A stretch of 64,000 nucleotides of DNA from Flavobacterium lacustre (GCF_027474525.2 NZ_CP114882.2:3348001-3412000); one strand, 5' to 3'. Positions 8,999 through 17,278 are shown, counted from the first letter of the stretch. The notes: a model not told the origin generated them from the sequence alone. Program-made: numbers and translations.

Positions 8999-9406
8999 TT
9001 AATTGTTAGGAATGATAACTTGGGTTTGCTCGCCAGTTTCAGTATCTAAAATATCGACGACCAATCCCAGATTTGACGGATAAATGTCTACCGACAAACT
9101 GCCAAAAACATACGATCCCTCGGTAATTCCTTTATCACCAAATTGTTTTTGGAACAAAGAATTTGACACTTGATTCAACAATTGATTATTGAGATTGTCT
9201 TTGAAACGTTCCAGCTCCGTTTGTTGTTCCAGTCCAACACTGGTGTCCTCTTTAAATTTATTTTGTGCTTCGGCTGAACTAAGCAACCATTGATAATTAA
9301 AAGTATCTCCTCCAAATGCCGGATTTATTGGTTTGTAAACCAAATCTTGAGCATTAGAAACCAACGAATTTACCAACAGACACGCTAATAGGATTACTAT
9401 TTTCAT
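8999..9406 (-). CDS. csgF: Curli assembly factor CsgF
   Basis: This 135-residue protein has a signal peptide ending SNAQ. The mature N-terminus DLVYKPINPAFGGDTFNYQW carries the CsgF signature (NPxFGG). In E. coli this peptide inserts into the CsgG pore and links the channel to the nucleator on the cell surface. The SSAEAQNK segment that follows is also family-typical. The length equals that of the E. coli protein (about 138). It sits between csgE and csgG with gaps of about 120 bases, consistent with one transcript. Confidence 0.92.
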   Translation of the reverse strand: MKIVILLACLLVNSLVSNAQDLVYKPINPAFGGDTFNYQWLLSSAEAQNKFKEDTSVGLEQQTELERFKDNLNNQLLNQVSNSLFQKQFGDKGITEGSYVFGSLSVDIYPSNLGLVVDILDTETGEQTQVIIPNN

Positions 9407-9524
9407 TTGATTGCGATTTAAATATGTTAAAAAAAATGCTTTGAAAACTAATGGACTACAATCTGTTTCTTATACAAGTCACTATAAAAACAAGATTCAA
9501 TTCCTTGAAAATTAAACGCAAAAT

Positions 9525-10259
9525 TTAATATTGCATAATTGATTTATTTTGCTTCTCTATATTTTTAAAATACTTGAAAACCTTGGAAGAAGCCGTTTGA
9601 GACATATATTTAAGGAAATCTTCTTCGGGTCTTGCTATAAATTCTTCGATGATTTCCCCATCAATATTGACGGTGATTTTTGTGGTTCTTCCAAAAGTTA
9701 ATTCTTCTTGGACGTAAATAATTTTATTCGAATTAATTTTGAGTTTAGAAAACTCGGAATAAAAGAAATCGTAGAAATCGTTTCCTAATTTCGTTTTGGT
9801 CTCATTAGAAACAATTCCAATCATTTCTAATCCGTCATTGGGTTTCAAAACGCTTACTTTTGGCTCTTCCTCCTGACCAAATACAACGCGGTCTTTACCA
9901 ATAATCACATTGTTTTCATCATAAATCAATAATAACACAATAATTTGATCGTCTTTCCCTCTATTGATTTGTGTTTTAGAAAGAATCACCTTATTTATAG
10001 GCTCTAATGTCATGCGACCATCTTGCATATTACTGGATTTATTATCATTTGATTTATTCTTTTTAAAAACAGACAGTTTAAATGAAATGTTTTTATATAC
10101 TGCTTTCAGATTTTCGGCTGTTCCGGTAACGGACAATATATTTTCTACTTCCTCGACTTCAATTTTGGCTTTAACTTCTTTATAAACCGTTTGAGACGAA
10201 ATAGTTTGCATATTGGCGAAAAGCAAAACAAAAGCCAGTTTTAATATCAATGATTTCAT
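9525..10259 (-). CDS. csgE: Curli transport chaperone CsgE with an N-terminal CsgH/CsgC-like domain
   Basis: The protein has 244 residues, nearly twice the usual CsgE (about 129). A signal peptide ends near ISSQ (residue 23). Residues about 143-238 match CsgE: EMIGIVSNETKTKLGNDFYDFF, then IIYVQEELTFGRTTKITVNIDG and FIARPEEDF. CsgE caps the CsgG channel and guides curlin into it. Residues about 28-128 form an all-beta domain: LSVTGTAENL, KNISFKLSVFKK, an SSNMQDGRMTL turn, then DQIIVLLLIYDENN. Its layout resembles CsgH/CsgC, periplasmic inhibitors of premature curlin aggregation, but it has no cysteines. That assignment is inference. It starts 3 bases after the curlin gene upstream. Confidence 0.82.
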   Translation of the reverse strand: MKSLILKLAFVLLFANMQTISSQTVYKEVKAKIEVEEVENILSVTGTAENLKAVYKNISFKLSVFKKNKSNDNKSSNMQDGRMTLEPINKVILSKTQINRGKDDQIIVLLLIYDENNVIIGKDRVVFGQEEEPKVSVLKPNDGLEMIGIVSNETKTKLGNDFYDFFYSEFSKLKINSNKIIYVQEELTFGRTTKITVNIDGEIIEEFIARPEEDFLKYMSQTASSKVFKYFKNIEKQNKSIMQY

Positions 10260-10262
10260 AAA

Positions 10263-10781
10263 CTAGTGATTAAAAATATAAATAGTGCCTGAATTTCCGG
10301 TTTGTGTAATTTTCAAATCTTTGGATATCGAATTTGATCCATTATTATAGAGCGATAAATTATTTCCGTCCTGAATAATGGACATATTGGTTTCATTTAC
10401 AGCATTGATTGAAAAATCACTAATAAAATTATTGGTTCCCGATTGCAAGACAAATTGATTGATTTCGTCGGTATTTTTATAGAGGTTCAAAAAATTATTA
10501 TATCCGTTCTGATTCACCATTACAGTGGTATTTTGACTTTGTAATATGATATCCGAATAATTATAAGCACCTATCTGGGTAACCTGAATCAGGTTATTAT
10601 TTTGAAGAAAATTAGTCATAGATTGCATTTGCAGAATTTCATTATTTGGATTAGAAATTATACCTGCATTCATTAAACCAAAAGAATCAGGAACAGAAAT
10701 GGATTTTTCCTCCTGAGCAATACTATCGATTGCTATTAAACATCCGATACTACATAAAACACAATTTATTTTTGATTTCAT
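10263..10781 (-). CDS. Curlin repeat protein, probable minor or nucleator subunit (CsgB-like)
   Basis: This 172-residue protein has an N-terminal signal sequence ending near IDSIAQ. The mature part has degenerate curlin repeats with Q, G and N spaced as in QIGAYNYSDIILQ, QNGYNNFLNL, QSGTNNFISDF, QDGNNLSLYN and QTGNSGTIYI. The repeats are less regular and richer in Ile, Leu and Asn than those of the neighbouring 228-residue curlin. That fits a nucleator or minor subunit, by analogy with CsgB. It is immediately upstream of csgE (3-base gap) and probably co-transcribed with it. The symbol is left empty because assignment to CsgA or CsgB orthology is not secure from sequence reading. Confidence 0.85.
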   Translation of the reverse strand: MKSKINCVLCSIGCLIAIDSIAQEEKSISVPDSFGLMNAGIISNPNNEILQMQSMTNFLQNNNLIQVTQIGAYNYSDIILQSQNTTVMVNQNGYNNFLNLYKNTDEINQFVLQSGTNNFISDFSINAVNETNMSIIQDGNNLSLYNNGSNSISKDLKITQTGNSGTIYIFNH

Positions 10782-10962
10782 GAGTTGTTAATTTTCTTGT
10801 CGTAAACATAAAAAAAGCACAAATTCCCATTCTAATTATAAAAAGCGGCAACGGTAAAAATTCAAAAATAAAAAGTGATGTTACTACTAATTTTTGTAAT
10901 TAATAGAAAATCTTCTTTAAGAAAAAATTAGGGTTGAAAAAATAAAGACTTGTTTATTTTAT

Positions 10963-11001
10963 AAAAAAGGTGGAATTGATTTTACAATTCCACCTTTTTA
11001 T
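10963..11001. terminator. Intrinsic terminator between the major curlin gene and the csg assembly genes
   Basis: AAAAAGGTGGAATTG pairs with CAATTCCACCTTTTT around a short loop, giving a 15-base stem. It has an A-run on the left (a T-run in minus-strand RNA) and T-rich sequence on the right. It lies 11 bases past the major curlin stop, so the abundant curlin transcript would mostly end here. Confidence 0.85.
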
Positions 11002-11011
11002 TTAAGTATTA

Positions 11012-11698
11012 TTAGTTAGATTGCAATACAAAACTTGCATTAGCAGAACCCCATTGGTTCACTAAACTAATATGATCGTTACCGGTTTGGATTGTCCAGG
11101 CCATGTTGCTATCACCAAATTGGTTAATAAATGAAGTATTGCCTGCTCCTAACTGATCAGTTATTGCGACATTATCTTCACCCAATTGATACACATTGGC
11201 ACCGTTAAAAAATCCAACTTGTAATACATTTGAATCATTACCTTCACCAACTTGCAATACATTTGAGTGGTTACCGGTAAGGAATTGTAAAGTTGTGGAA
11301 GAGTTTTGTTTTCCTAATTGAGTTGTCATAGCCCAGTTAAGAGATCCTGCTTGTCCTATAACAGCATCATTTCTTCTTCCGTCTTGGTTAATAAATGCAG
11401 CATTAGCAACACCTAGTTGTCCAACATAAGCATCATTACGACGACCATCTTGATTGACGTTTGCAAGGTTGAAAGATCCTCCTTGGTTTGTGTCAGATTC
11501 GTTGTGTCTTCCGTCTTGATCAACAATAGCCATGTTTGCAAAACCTAACTGTAAGGCATCTGAATCATTTTGAATACCTGCTTGCGTGATCAACGCAGTA
11601 TTGGCGATTCCGAATTGATTTACTGCACTCATGTTACCTTGTGCAAAGCTTAAAGAAGCTACTAGCATCGCGGAGATGCTCAAAATTACTCTTTTCAT
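11012..11698 (-). CDS. Major curlin amyloid subunit (CsgA-like), about ten 22-residue repeats
   Basis: The protein has 228 residues. A signal peptide ends SLSFAQ, and the whole mature protein is built of curlin repeats in a regular 22-residue register. Examples are AGIQNDSDALQLGFANMAIVDQ (22 long, two strands), DGRHNESDTNQGGSFNLANVNQ and DGRRNDAYVGQLGVANAAFINQ. The pattern is xGxxNxAxxxQ twice per repeat. E. coli CsgA has five such repeats; about ten can be counted here, although the LGKQNSSTTLQFLTGNHSNVLQ unit is less regular. The stacked Q and N side chains make the cross-beta ladder of curli fibres. DGRR/DGRH turns in repeats 3-5 could act as gatekeepers. It has its own promoter region and terminator. 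Confidence 0.92.
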   Translation of the reverse strand: MKRVILSISAMLVASLSFAQGNMSAVNQFGIANTALITQAGIQNDSDALQLGFANMAIVDQDGRHNESDTNQGGSFNLANVNQDGRRNDAYVGQLGVANAAFINQDGRRNDAVIGQAGSLNWAMTTQLGKQNSSTTLQFLTGNHSNVLQVGEGNDSNVLQVGFFNGANVYQLGEDNVAITDQLGAGNTSFINQFGDSNMAWTIQTGNDHISLVNQWGSANASFVLQSN

Positions 11699-11747
11699 AA
11701 TAAATATATTTAATTGGTTATTAATACAAATTATTATGTAGGTTTTT

Positions 11748-11773
11748 CACAAGTGATTGGGCAATCACTTGTG
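11748..11773. promoter_or_regulatory. Perfect dyad upstream of the major curlin gene
   Basis: CACAAGTGATTG (11748-11759) and CAATCACTTGTG (11762-11773) are perfect inverted repeats separated by two bases. The site lies 50-75 bases upstream of the curlin ATG and just upstream of the probable -7 element at 11727-11733. It therefore overlaps the expected -33 region. A dimeric regulator operator is the simplest reading. A hairpin in a longer leader RNA is possible if transcription starts further up. Confidence 0.6.
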
Positions 11774-11991
11774 TAATATTTAATACGAAATGCATTCTTA
11801 ATTGATTGCTTTTTTAAATATCATACCCAAAGATAGAAAAGAATATCAATACAAATAAAATATAAAATACTGTTTTTTAGTATTTTAACTTACTTTCCGA
11901 CTAAATGTAAAACTAAGCCGACCAAGTGATAAAATAAATAAATCGAGATTAAGAAAACAACTGTTAATTATTTACTAACAACTTTATCAAC

Positions 11992-12028
11992 AAAAAAAGA
12001 GGCCTTTTACAAAGCCTCTTTAAAAAAA
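11992..12028 (-). terminator. Intrinsic terminator of the type III glutamine synthetase gene
   Basis: AAAGAGGC and GCCTCTTT pair around a CTTTTACAAA loop. The A-run on the plus strand (T-run in the minus transcript) follows the stem in the direction of glnN transcription, 16 bases past its stop. Confidence 0.8.
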
Positions 12029-12043
12029 ACATGAAAAATACTA

Positions 12044-14233
12044 TTATTTAGTAAACAGTAATTCTCTGTATTTCGTTAAAGTCCAATATTCATTATCCAC
12101 TAATAATTCTAATTTATCACAGTGATTTCTGATAACTTCAAAATATGGTTTTACTTTATTGCAATATGCTTCTGCCATTTCTTGAGCATCTGTCAAATGA
12201 TTTGCTGATTTTCTTTCTTCAGTCATCGCCTCAACTTTAGAATTGATTCCTTCAATATGATTTGAAATTTCTTTAATTAAGATAATTTGCTCTTTGGCAA
12301 GGATTTTAAATTCGTCTCCAAAAATATCTTTTAACCCTTTTACATTTTCAATCAAGGTATTTTGATAACGAATAGCTGTAGGGATTACGTGATTTTTTGA
12401 AATATCACCCAAAACTCTACCTTCGATTTGGATTTTCTTCGTGTACTCTTCCAATTCAATTTCGTAACGTGCTTCGACTTCTATATGATTCATGATTCCC
12501 AATTCAGAGAATAAATCTAAAGCTTGTTTCGAAGCTCTGGCTTTCAATGCTTCAGGAGTAGTTTTGAAGTTGCTCAATCCTCTTTTTGCCGCTTCTATTT
12601 CCCAAGCTTCACTATACCCGTCTCCTTCAAAAAGGATTTTTTTAGATTGTTTGATATATTCTCTCAATACATTAAAGATAGCATCATCTTTCTTCATGTC
12701 TTTAGATTCAATCAAAGCATCCACTTCAATTTTGAACGCTCTCAATTGTTTTGCTACAATCGCATTCAAAGTTGTCATTGCGTTAGAACAGTTCGCAGAA
12801 GAACCAACCGCTCTAAACTCAAATTTATTTCCAGTAAAAGCAAATGGAGATGTTCTATTTCTGTCTGTATTATCTAAAAGAACATCCGGAATTTTACCAA
12901 CTACATTTAATTTTAAATCTGTTTTTTCTTCAGGAGATAATTTTCCGGTTGTAACTCCTTCTAATTCTGCCAAAACTTTTGTCAATTGCTCTCCAATGAA
13001 AACTGAAATAATTGCCGGCGGCGCTTCATTTGCCCCTAATCTGTGATCATTACTAGCTGTTGCAATAGAGGCTCTCAACAACGATTCGTTATCATTTACC
13101 GCTTTAATGGTATTGATAAAAAACGTTAAAAATTGCAAATTGCTCATTGGTGTTTTACTTGGACTCAACAAGTTTACTCCAGTATCTGTTGCTAATGACC
13201 AGTTGTTGTGTTTTCCTGAGCCATTAACTCCTTTGAACGGTTTTTCATGAAACAACACTTTAAAATCATGACGCTCCGCTACTTTTTGCATTACATCCAT
13301 CAACAAGCAGTTGTGATCTACCGCTAAGTTCGTTTCCTCAAAAATAGGAGCCAACTCAAACTGGTTTGGCGCTACTTCGTTGTGACGAGTTTTAACCGGT
13401 ATTCCTAACAACATACATTCTTGCTCTAAATCTCTCATGTACGTTAAAGCACGAGTCGGAATAGAACCAAAATAATGATCATCTAACTGTTGTCCTTTTG
13501 CGGAAGTATGCCCCAACAAAGTTCTACCAGTCATGATAAGATCCGGACGAGAATTAGCCAAAGCACTGTCAACCAAGAAATATTCTTGTTCCCAGCCTAA
13601 TGTTGCTGTCACCTTTTTAACATTCTTATCAAAATATTTACAAACTTCAGTTGCTGCATCATCCATAACCGACAATGCTCTTAATAATGGAATTTTATTA
13701 TCTAAAGCTTCTCCGGTGTACGAAATAAAAACAGTAGGAATACACAAAGTAGTTCCGTAAATAAATGCCGGAGATGTTGGATCCCAAGCTGTATAACCTC
13801 TGGCTTCAAATGTATTTCTAATTCCACCGTTTGGAAAACTCGAAGCGTCCGGTTCTTGTTGTACCAATTGTGCTCCGCCAAATTTTTCTACAGGATCACT
13901 TCCGTCATACGATGTTTCAAAGAACGCATCATGTTTTTCGGCGGTTGTACCAGTAAGAGGTTGAAACCAATGCGTATAATGTGTAACTCCTTTAGCAAGA
14001 GCCCACTCTTTCATTCCCATTGCGATATAATCCGCTAATTTTCTGTCTATTTTAGTTCCATGCTGAACTGCACCTTGTACTCCTTTCAAAGCATCTGAAG
14101 TCAAATATTGCCTCATTGCTTTTTCATTGAACACATTTGAACCAAAAAGAATTGATTTTCGATCTGATTCTTCAAATTTAACGGGCTTTCTAGTTGAAGC
14201 TTCTCTCAAGGCTTGAAAACGTAATGTTGACAT
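12044..14233 (-). CDS. glnN: Glutamine synthetase type III
   Basis: The protein has 729 residues from the ATG at 14233. A further upstream ATG at 14326 is rejected because the reading would run through the promoter element at 14278-14285 and add an unlikely hydrophobic lead. GSIII enzymes are about 720 residues and form dodecamers that make glutamine from glutamate, ammonia and ATP. Seen here are LFGSNVFNEKAMRQYL near the start, the GSIII glutamate/ATP region ATLGWEQEYFLVD, KTRHNEVAPNQFELAPIFEE, LFHEKPFKGVNGSGKHNNWS, and RNRTSPFAFTGNKFEFRAVGSS. It is divergent from a type II glutamine synthetase gene, suggesting shared nitrogen control. Confidence 0.95.
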   Translation of the reverse strand: MSTLRFQALREASTRKPVKFEESDRKSILFGSNVFNEKAMRQYLTSDALKGVQGAVQHGTKIDRKLADYIAMGMKEWALAKGVTHYTHWFQPLTGTTAEKHDAFFETSYDGSDPVEKFGGAQLVQQEPDASSFPNGGIRNTFEARGYTAWDPTSPAFIYGTTLCIPTVFISYTGEALDNKIPLLRALSVMDDAATEVCKYFDKNVKKVTATLGWEQEYFLVDSALANSRPDLIMTGRTLLGHTSAKGQQLDDHYFGSIPTRALTYMRDLEQECMLLGIPVKTRHNEVAPNQFELAPIFEETNLAVDHNCLLMDVMQKVAERHDFKVLFHEKPFKGVNGSGKHNNWSLATDTGVNLLSPSKTPMSNLQFLTFFINTIKAVNDNESLLRASIATASNDHRLGANEAPPAIISVFIGEQLTKVLAELEGVTTGKLSPEEKTDLKLNVVGKIPDVLLDNTDRNRTSPFAFTGNKFEFRAVGSSANCSNAMTTLNAIVAKQLRAFKIEVDALIESKDMKKDDAIFNVLREYIKQSKKILFEGDGYSEAWEIEAAKRGLSNFKTTPEALKARASKQALDLFSELGIMNHIEVEARYEIELEEYTKKIQIEGRVLGDISKNHVIPTAIRYQNTLIENVKGLKDIFGDEFKILAKEQIILIKEISNHIEGINSKVEAMTEERKSANHLTDAQEMAEAYCNKVKPYFEVIRNHCDKLELLVDNEYWTLTKYRELLFTK

Positions 14234-14277
14234 TTTAGACAAATTTAAATTGTTATTAATCGATTTTTTACAAAAAA

Positions 14278-14285
14278 CAAATATA
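14278..14285 (-). promoter_or_regulatory. Bacteroidota -7 element for glnN
   Basis: The minus strand reads TATATTTG, an exact TAnnTTTG match, 45 bases upstream of the chosen ATG at 14233. It supports that start over the longer reading. Confidence 0.5.
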
Positions 14286-14455
14286 AACAATAAAAAATAA
14301 AAAAAATCAGCGTTAACAATTATCAAATTAATTTTTAAACGAGGTAAAAATTATTATTTTAAAACTATACCCCCTGTTAAAATACACTTATGTGAAAAAT
14401 AATAGTTACCCATACAAAAAATACCCCCTGATTTTCCCTCCTAAAAAATTTGATT

Positions 14456-14463
14456 TATATTTG
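14456..14463 (+). promoter_or_regulatory. Bacteroidota -7 element for the type II glutamine synthetase
   Basis: TATATTTG matches TAnnTTTG exactly, 38 bases before the ATG at 14502. Two ACCCCCTG-type runs (near 14370 and 14423) lie upstream between the divergent promoters and could be part of a shared regulatory site, which is inference. Confidence 0.5.
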
Positions 14464-14501
14464 CAATCAAATAAGAATCACGAAAATAAATTTATAATAT
14501 T

Positions 14502-15515
14502 ATGGCTAAAATAAAGTTAGAGTACATTTGGTTAGATGGATATGAACCAACTCAAAATCTTAGAAGTAAAACTAAAGTTGAAGAACATGAAGACTTTAAA
14601 GGAACATTAGAAGAAATCGGAAACTGGTCTTTTGATGGTTCATCAACAAGACAAGCTGAAGGTGGATCTTCTGATTGTTTATTAGTACCAGTTGCAATTT
14701 ACCCTGATCCTACTCGTATCAACGGATACTTAGTAATGACAGAAGTTATGAATGCTGATGGTACTGCACACCCTTCTAACGGAAGAGCTACAATTGATGA
14801 TGATGGTGATTTCTGGTTCGGTTTTGAGCAAGAATACTTTATCATGGACAACCACACTTTATTGCCTTTAGGATTTCCAATAGGTGGTTACCCTGCTCCA
14901 CAAGGGATGTACTACTGTTCAGTAGGTGGAAAAAACACTCACGGAAGAGACATCGTAGAAGAGCATGCTGATTTATGTATTGCTGCAGGTATCAACTTTG
15001 AAGGAATTAATCAAGAGGTTGCTTGTGGTCAATGGGAATTCCAATTGTTCGCAAAAGGAGCTAAAAAAGCTGGAGACGAAATATGGGTTGCGAGATACTT
15101 ATTAGATCGTTTATCTGAAAAATATAACTGTTTTATTGAATACCACCCAAAACCATTAGGTGATACCGATTGGAACGGATCAGGAATGCATGCTAACTTC
15201 TCTAACGAAGTATTAAGAACATGTGGTTCTCAAGAAGTTTACGAAAAAATATGTGAGGCATTCAGACCTGTAACTGCAGAACACATTGCTGTTTACGGAG
15301 CATACAATGACCAACGTTTGACAGGTAAACATGAAACTGCTTCTATCCATGATTTCTCTTACGGAGTTTCAGATAGAGGAGCTTCTATCAGAATCCCATT
15401 AATTACCGTTCAAAAAGGATGGAAAGGATGGTTGGAAGACAGAAGACCAGCTTCTAACGGTGATCCATACAAAATTGCAGCAAGAATTGTTAAAACTGTA
15501 AAATCAGCTTTGTAA
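14502..15515 (+). CDS. glnA: Glutamine synthetase type II (eukaryotic-like)
   Basis: This 337-residue protein has the type II layout, close in length to eukaryotic GS (about 350-370). It begins with a short beta-grasp part (LEYIWLDGYEPTQNLRSKT), with WSFDGSSTRQAEGGSSD near residue 42. Catalytic-region motifs are FWFGFEQEYFIMD, GINFEGINQEVACGQWEFQL, DTDWNGSGMHANFS (the ATP and glutamate site) and GVSDRGASIRIP near the C-terminus. Type II enzymes are octamers or decamers and are not adenylylated. The pair of GSII and GSIII in divergent orientation suggests that the two enzymes are used under different nitrogen supply. A hairpin terminator follows directly. Confidence 0.95.
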   Translation: MAKIKLEYIWLDGYEPTQNLRSKTKVEEHEDFKGTLEEIGNWSFDGSSTRQAEGGSSDCLLVPVAIYPDPTRINGYLVMTEVMNADGTAHPSNGRATIDDDGDFWFGFEQEYFIMDNHTLLPLGFPIGGYPAPQGMYYCSVGGKNTHGRDIVEEHADLCIAAGINFEGINQEVACGQWEFQLFAKGAKKAGDEIWVARYLLDRLSEKYNCFIEYHPKPLGDTDWNGSGMHANFSNEVLRTCGSQEVYEKICEAFRPVTAEHIAVYGAYNDQRLTGKHETASIHDFSYGVSDRGASIRIPLITVQKGWKGWLEDRRPASNGDPYKIAARIVKTVKSAL

Positions 15516-15534
15516 TTCTTAGCCCGCTATAACT

Positions 15535-15569
15535 AAAAAGTGCCTTTATCACAAAGGCACTTTTTTTAT
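15535..15569. terminator. Intrinsic terminator after the type II glutamine synthetase
   Basis: AAAGTGCCTTT and AAAGGCACTTT pair around ATCAC and are followed by a T-run, 20 bases after the stop codon. Confidence 0.88.
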
Positions 15570-15630
15570 GCTCTATTTTTTTAATACTAACTTTATCTCC
15601 ATAAGTTTCTAATTTAAATATTCAAAAAAG

Positions 15631-15638
15631 TATATTTG
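15631..15638 (+). promoter_or_regulatory. Bacteroidota -7 element for terC
   Basis: TATATTTG is an exact TAnnTTTG match 26 bases before the ATG at 15664. Confidence 0.5.
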
Positions 15639-15663
15639 CAGTACTCAAAAAATCACACTTATT

Positions 15664-16614
15664 ATGATTGTATGGATTTCTTTTTTAACAGCAGTTTTAA
15701 TTTTTCTTGCACTTGATTTAGGTGTTTTCAATAAAACGCCTCATATCATCAGCACGAAAGAAGCCGGAAAATGGACCGCTATCTGGGTCGCTCTTTCCTT
15801 TTTATTTTCATTTGTTATTCACTGGCTTTACAGCACAAACTACATTGCAAATCCTGACGGACTAAAACCAACCACAGCTTCTATTAAATTCATCACCGGT
15901 TATTTGATAGAATTATCATTAAGTGTTGACAATATTTTTGTTATTGCAATTATTTTTTCTGCTTTCAGAATCCCTCAAAAATACCAACATCGCGTTTTGT
16001 TTTGGGGTATTTTGGGTGCCATTGTTTTTAGAGGTTTAATGATCTTTTTTGGAGTTATGCTAATCCATAAATTCACTTGGACCACTTATCTTTTTGGAGC
16101 ATTCTTGATTTATACCGCAATAAAGATGCTAATGAACGGCGAGGATGAAAAATTTGAACCTAAAAAATCATTCGTTTATAAAAGTCTGAAGAAAATTATG
16201 CCGATTTCCAATCACATGGACAAAGAGCATTTTTTTGTAAAAAGAAGACATATTAGAGCTGCAACCCCGCTTTTTGTAGCATTGGTTGTGATAGAAGTTA
16301 TGGATGTTATTTTTGCTATTGATAGTGTTCCTGCTATTTTAGCGATAACTTCAGATCCTTTTCTTGTGTTCAGTTCCAATATTTTTGCGATACTAGGATT
16401 GCGTTCCATGTATTTCTTTTTGGCAAATATGCTGGCTAAATTCAGCTATTTAGAATATAGCCTTATTGCTATTTTAAGTTTTGTAGGTCTAAAAATGCTA
16501 TTGCATGATTTCATCGAAATTCCAGAATGGGGTTCATTGGCTTTTATTGCCGTTTCTCTTTTGGCCGGAATCATAGTATCATTAAAAATAAACAAAGACG
16601 AAGTTCCTGAGTAA
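15664..16614 (+). CDS. TerC family integral membrane protein
   Basis: This 316-residue protein has about eight hydrophobic segments. It shows the two TerC acidic signatures: IELSLSVDNIFVIAIIFS (about residues 82-99) and EVMDVIFAIDSVPAILAIT (about 214-232). The paired Asp and Glu residues in these segments are thought to bind metal. TerC proteins are linked to tellurite resistance and, in several bacteria, to manganese export and loading of secreted enzymes. An intracellular loop with DEKFEPKKS and MDKEHFFVKRRH sits between the halves. No other ter genes are nearby, so a metal homeostasis role is more likely than tellurite resistance. It is transcribed alone from the promoter at 15631. Confidence 0.9.
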   Translation: MIVWISFLTAVLIFLALDLGVFNKTPHIISTKEAGKWTAIWVALSFLFSFVIHWLYSTNYIANPDGLKPTTASIKFITGYLIELSLSVDNIFVIAIIFSAFRIPQKYQHRVLFWGILGAIVFRGLMIFFGVMLIHKFTWTTYLFGAFLIYTAIKMLMNGEDEKFEPKKSFVYKSLKKIMPISNHMDKEHFFVKRRHIRAATPLFVALVVIEVMDVIFAIDSVPAILAITSDPFLVFSSNIFAILGLRSMYFFLANMLAKFSYLEYSLIAILSFVGLKMLLHDFIEIPEWGSLAFIAVSLLAGIIVSLKINKDEVPE

Positions 16615-16639
16615 AACAAATCAGTATACTTTTAACCAT

Positions 16640-16672
16640 AAAAAAAGGAAATCTTACGATTTCCTTTTTTTA
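16640..16672. terminator. Bidirectional intrinsic terminator between terC and the lipoprotein gene
   Basis: AAAAAAGGAAATC pairs with GATTTCCTTTTTT around a TTAC-type loop. It is symmetric in A- and T-runs and so serves both convergent genes. Confidence 0.85.
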
Positions 16673-16690
16673 TATCCTGTTTTGAATTAT

Positions 16691-17188
16691 TTATTTCAAA
16701 ACCTTAACATTACTGTCATCTATTTTATAGGTTTTTATAACCGTTTTGTAATCCATACCAGCACCGGCAGCCGTACTTTTGGCAGAAAAATCACCTGGTA
16801 CAATCACAATTCTAAATGTTTTTCCAAGTCTAAAATCCGACGGTAAAAGTGCGCTGTCAAAATCAGAGTCAATAAAAACAGTGAATTGATCATAAGAGAA
16901 ATTATAGTTGTATTGTGCTGATCCCAGATTAAAATAATAAACCTGAGGCAACAATGCCCATGTATCAATTCCATTAACTGTATCAACCAACTCATAGACT
17001 AAAATATTGTCGCTGGAAAAAATCAACGGATCTAAAGCATAGGTAACTGAAAAACCATTTGCTTGAGTAAAACTCGGATTAACTTCAAATACCTCACTAA
17101 TGGTATCGCTATCAAAATTATCGTCCGGTGTGCAACTTTGTAAGCTAAACATTCCGACAACCGCTAAAAGTGTAATTATTCTTTTCAT
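16691..17188 (-). CDS. Uncharacterised small lipoprotein
   Basis: The protein has 165 residues. It opens MKRIITLLAVVGMFSLQSC, a clear lipoprotein signal with the modified cysteine at 19, followed by acidic TPDDNFDSD. The acidic residues after the cysteine resemble the export signal that sends Bacteroidota lipoproteins to the outer surface. The rest is a beta-rich domain (SVTYALDPLIFSSDNILVYEL, YYFNLGSAQYNYNFSYDQFTVFID, DFRLGKTFRIVIVPGDF) with no family I recognise. It is transcribed alone. Surface or periplasmic location is likely; function is unknown. Confidence 0.75.
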   Translation of the reverse strand: MKRIITLLAVVGMFSLQSCTPDDNFDSDTISEVFEVNPSFTQANGFSVTYALDPLIFSSDNILVYELVDTVNGIDTWALLPQVYYFNLGSAQYNYNFSYDQFTVFIDSDFDSALLPSDFRLGKTFRIVIVPGDFSAKSTAAGAGMDYKTVIKTYKIDDSNVKVLK

Positions 17189-17278
17189 AACATATAGTTT
17201 TTAAGTTCATTATACCATTATCCAAAATTCAAGCCAAAATTTATTTTTTATATAATTTAAACTAAAAAATAATTCGAT

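Larger units (their letters stand above)
11699..12043. other. Intergenic region between glnN and the curlin gene
   Basis: These 345 bases hold no credible gene. They contain the upstream region of the curlin gene with a 12-base perfect inverted repeat (11748-11773) and a near-consensus -7 element (minus-strand TAATTTG, 11727-11733). Next to glnN lies its terminator (11992-12028). The middle part is plain AT-rich sequence. Confidence 0.7.

Noticed and set aside
12492..13046. Long open frame opposite the type III glutamine synthetase gene (184 codons)
   Set aside because: It is the mirror of a strongly conserved gene, has no family-like motifs, and results from low stop density opposite that coding sequence.
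14234..14326. 31-residue N-terminal extension of the type III glutamine synthetase
   Set aside because: The extension is hydrophobic and repetitive, and it spans a perfect -7 promoter element at 14278-14285. GSIII enzymes begin near the chosen ATG.
15664..16614. Tellurite resistance locus
   Set aside because: Only a TerC homologue is present, without terB, terD, terE or terZ. A metal homeostasis role is more likely.
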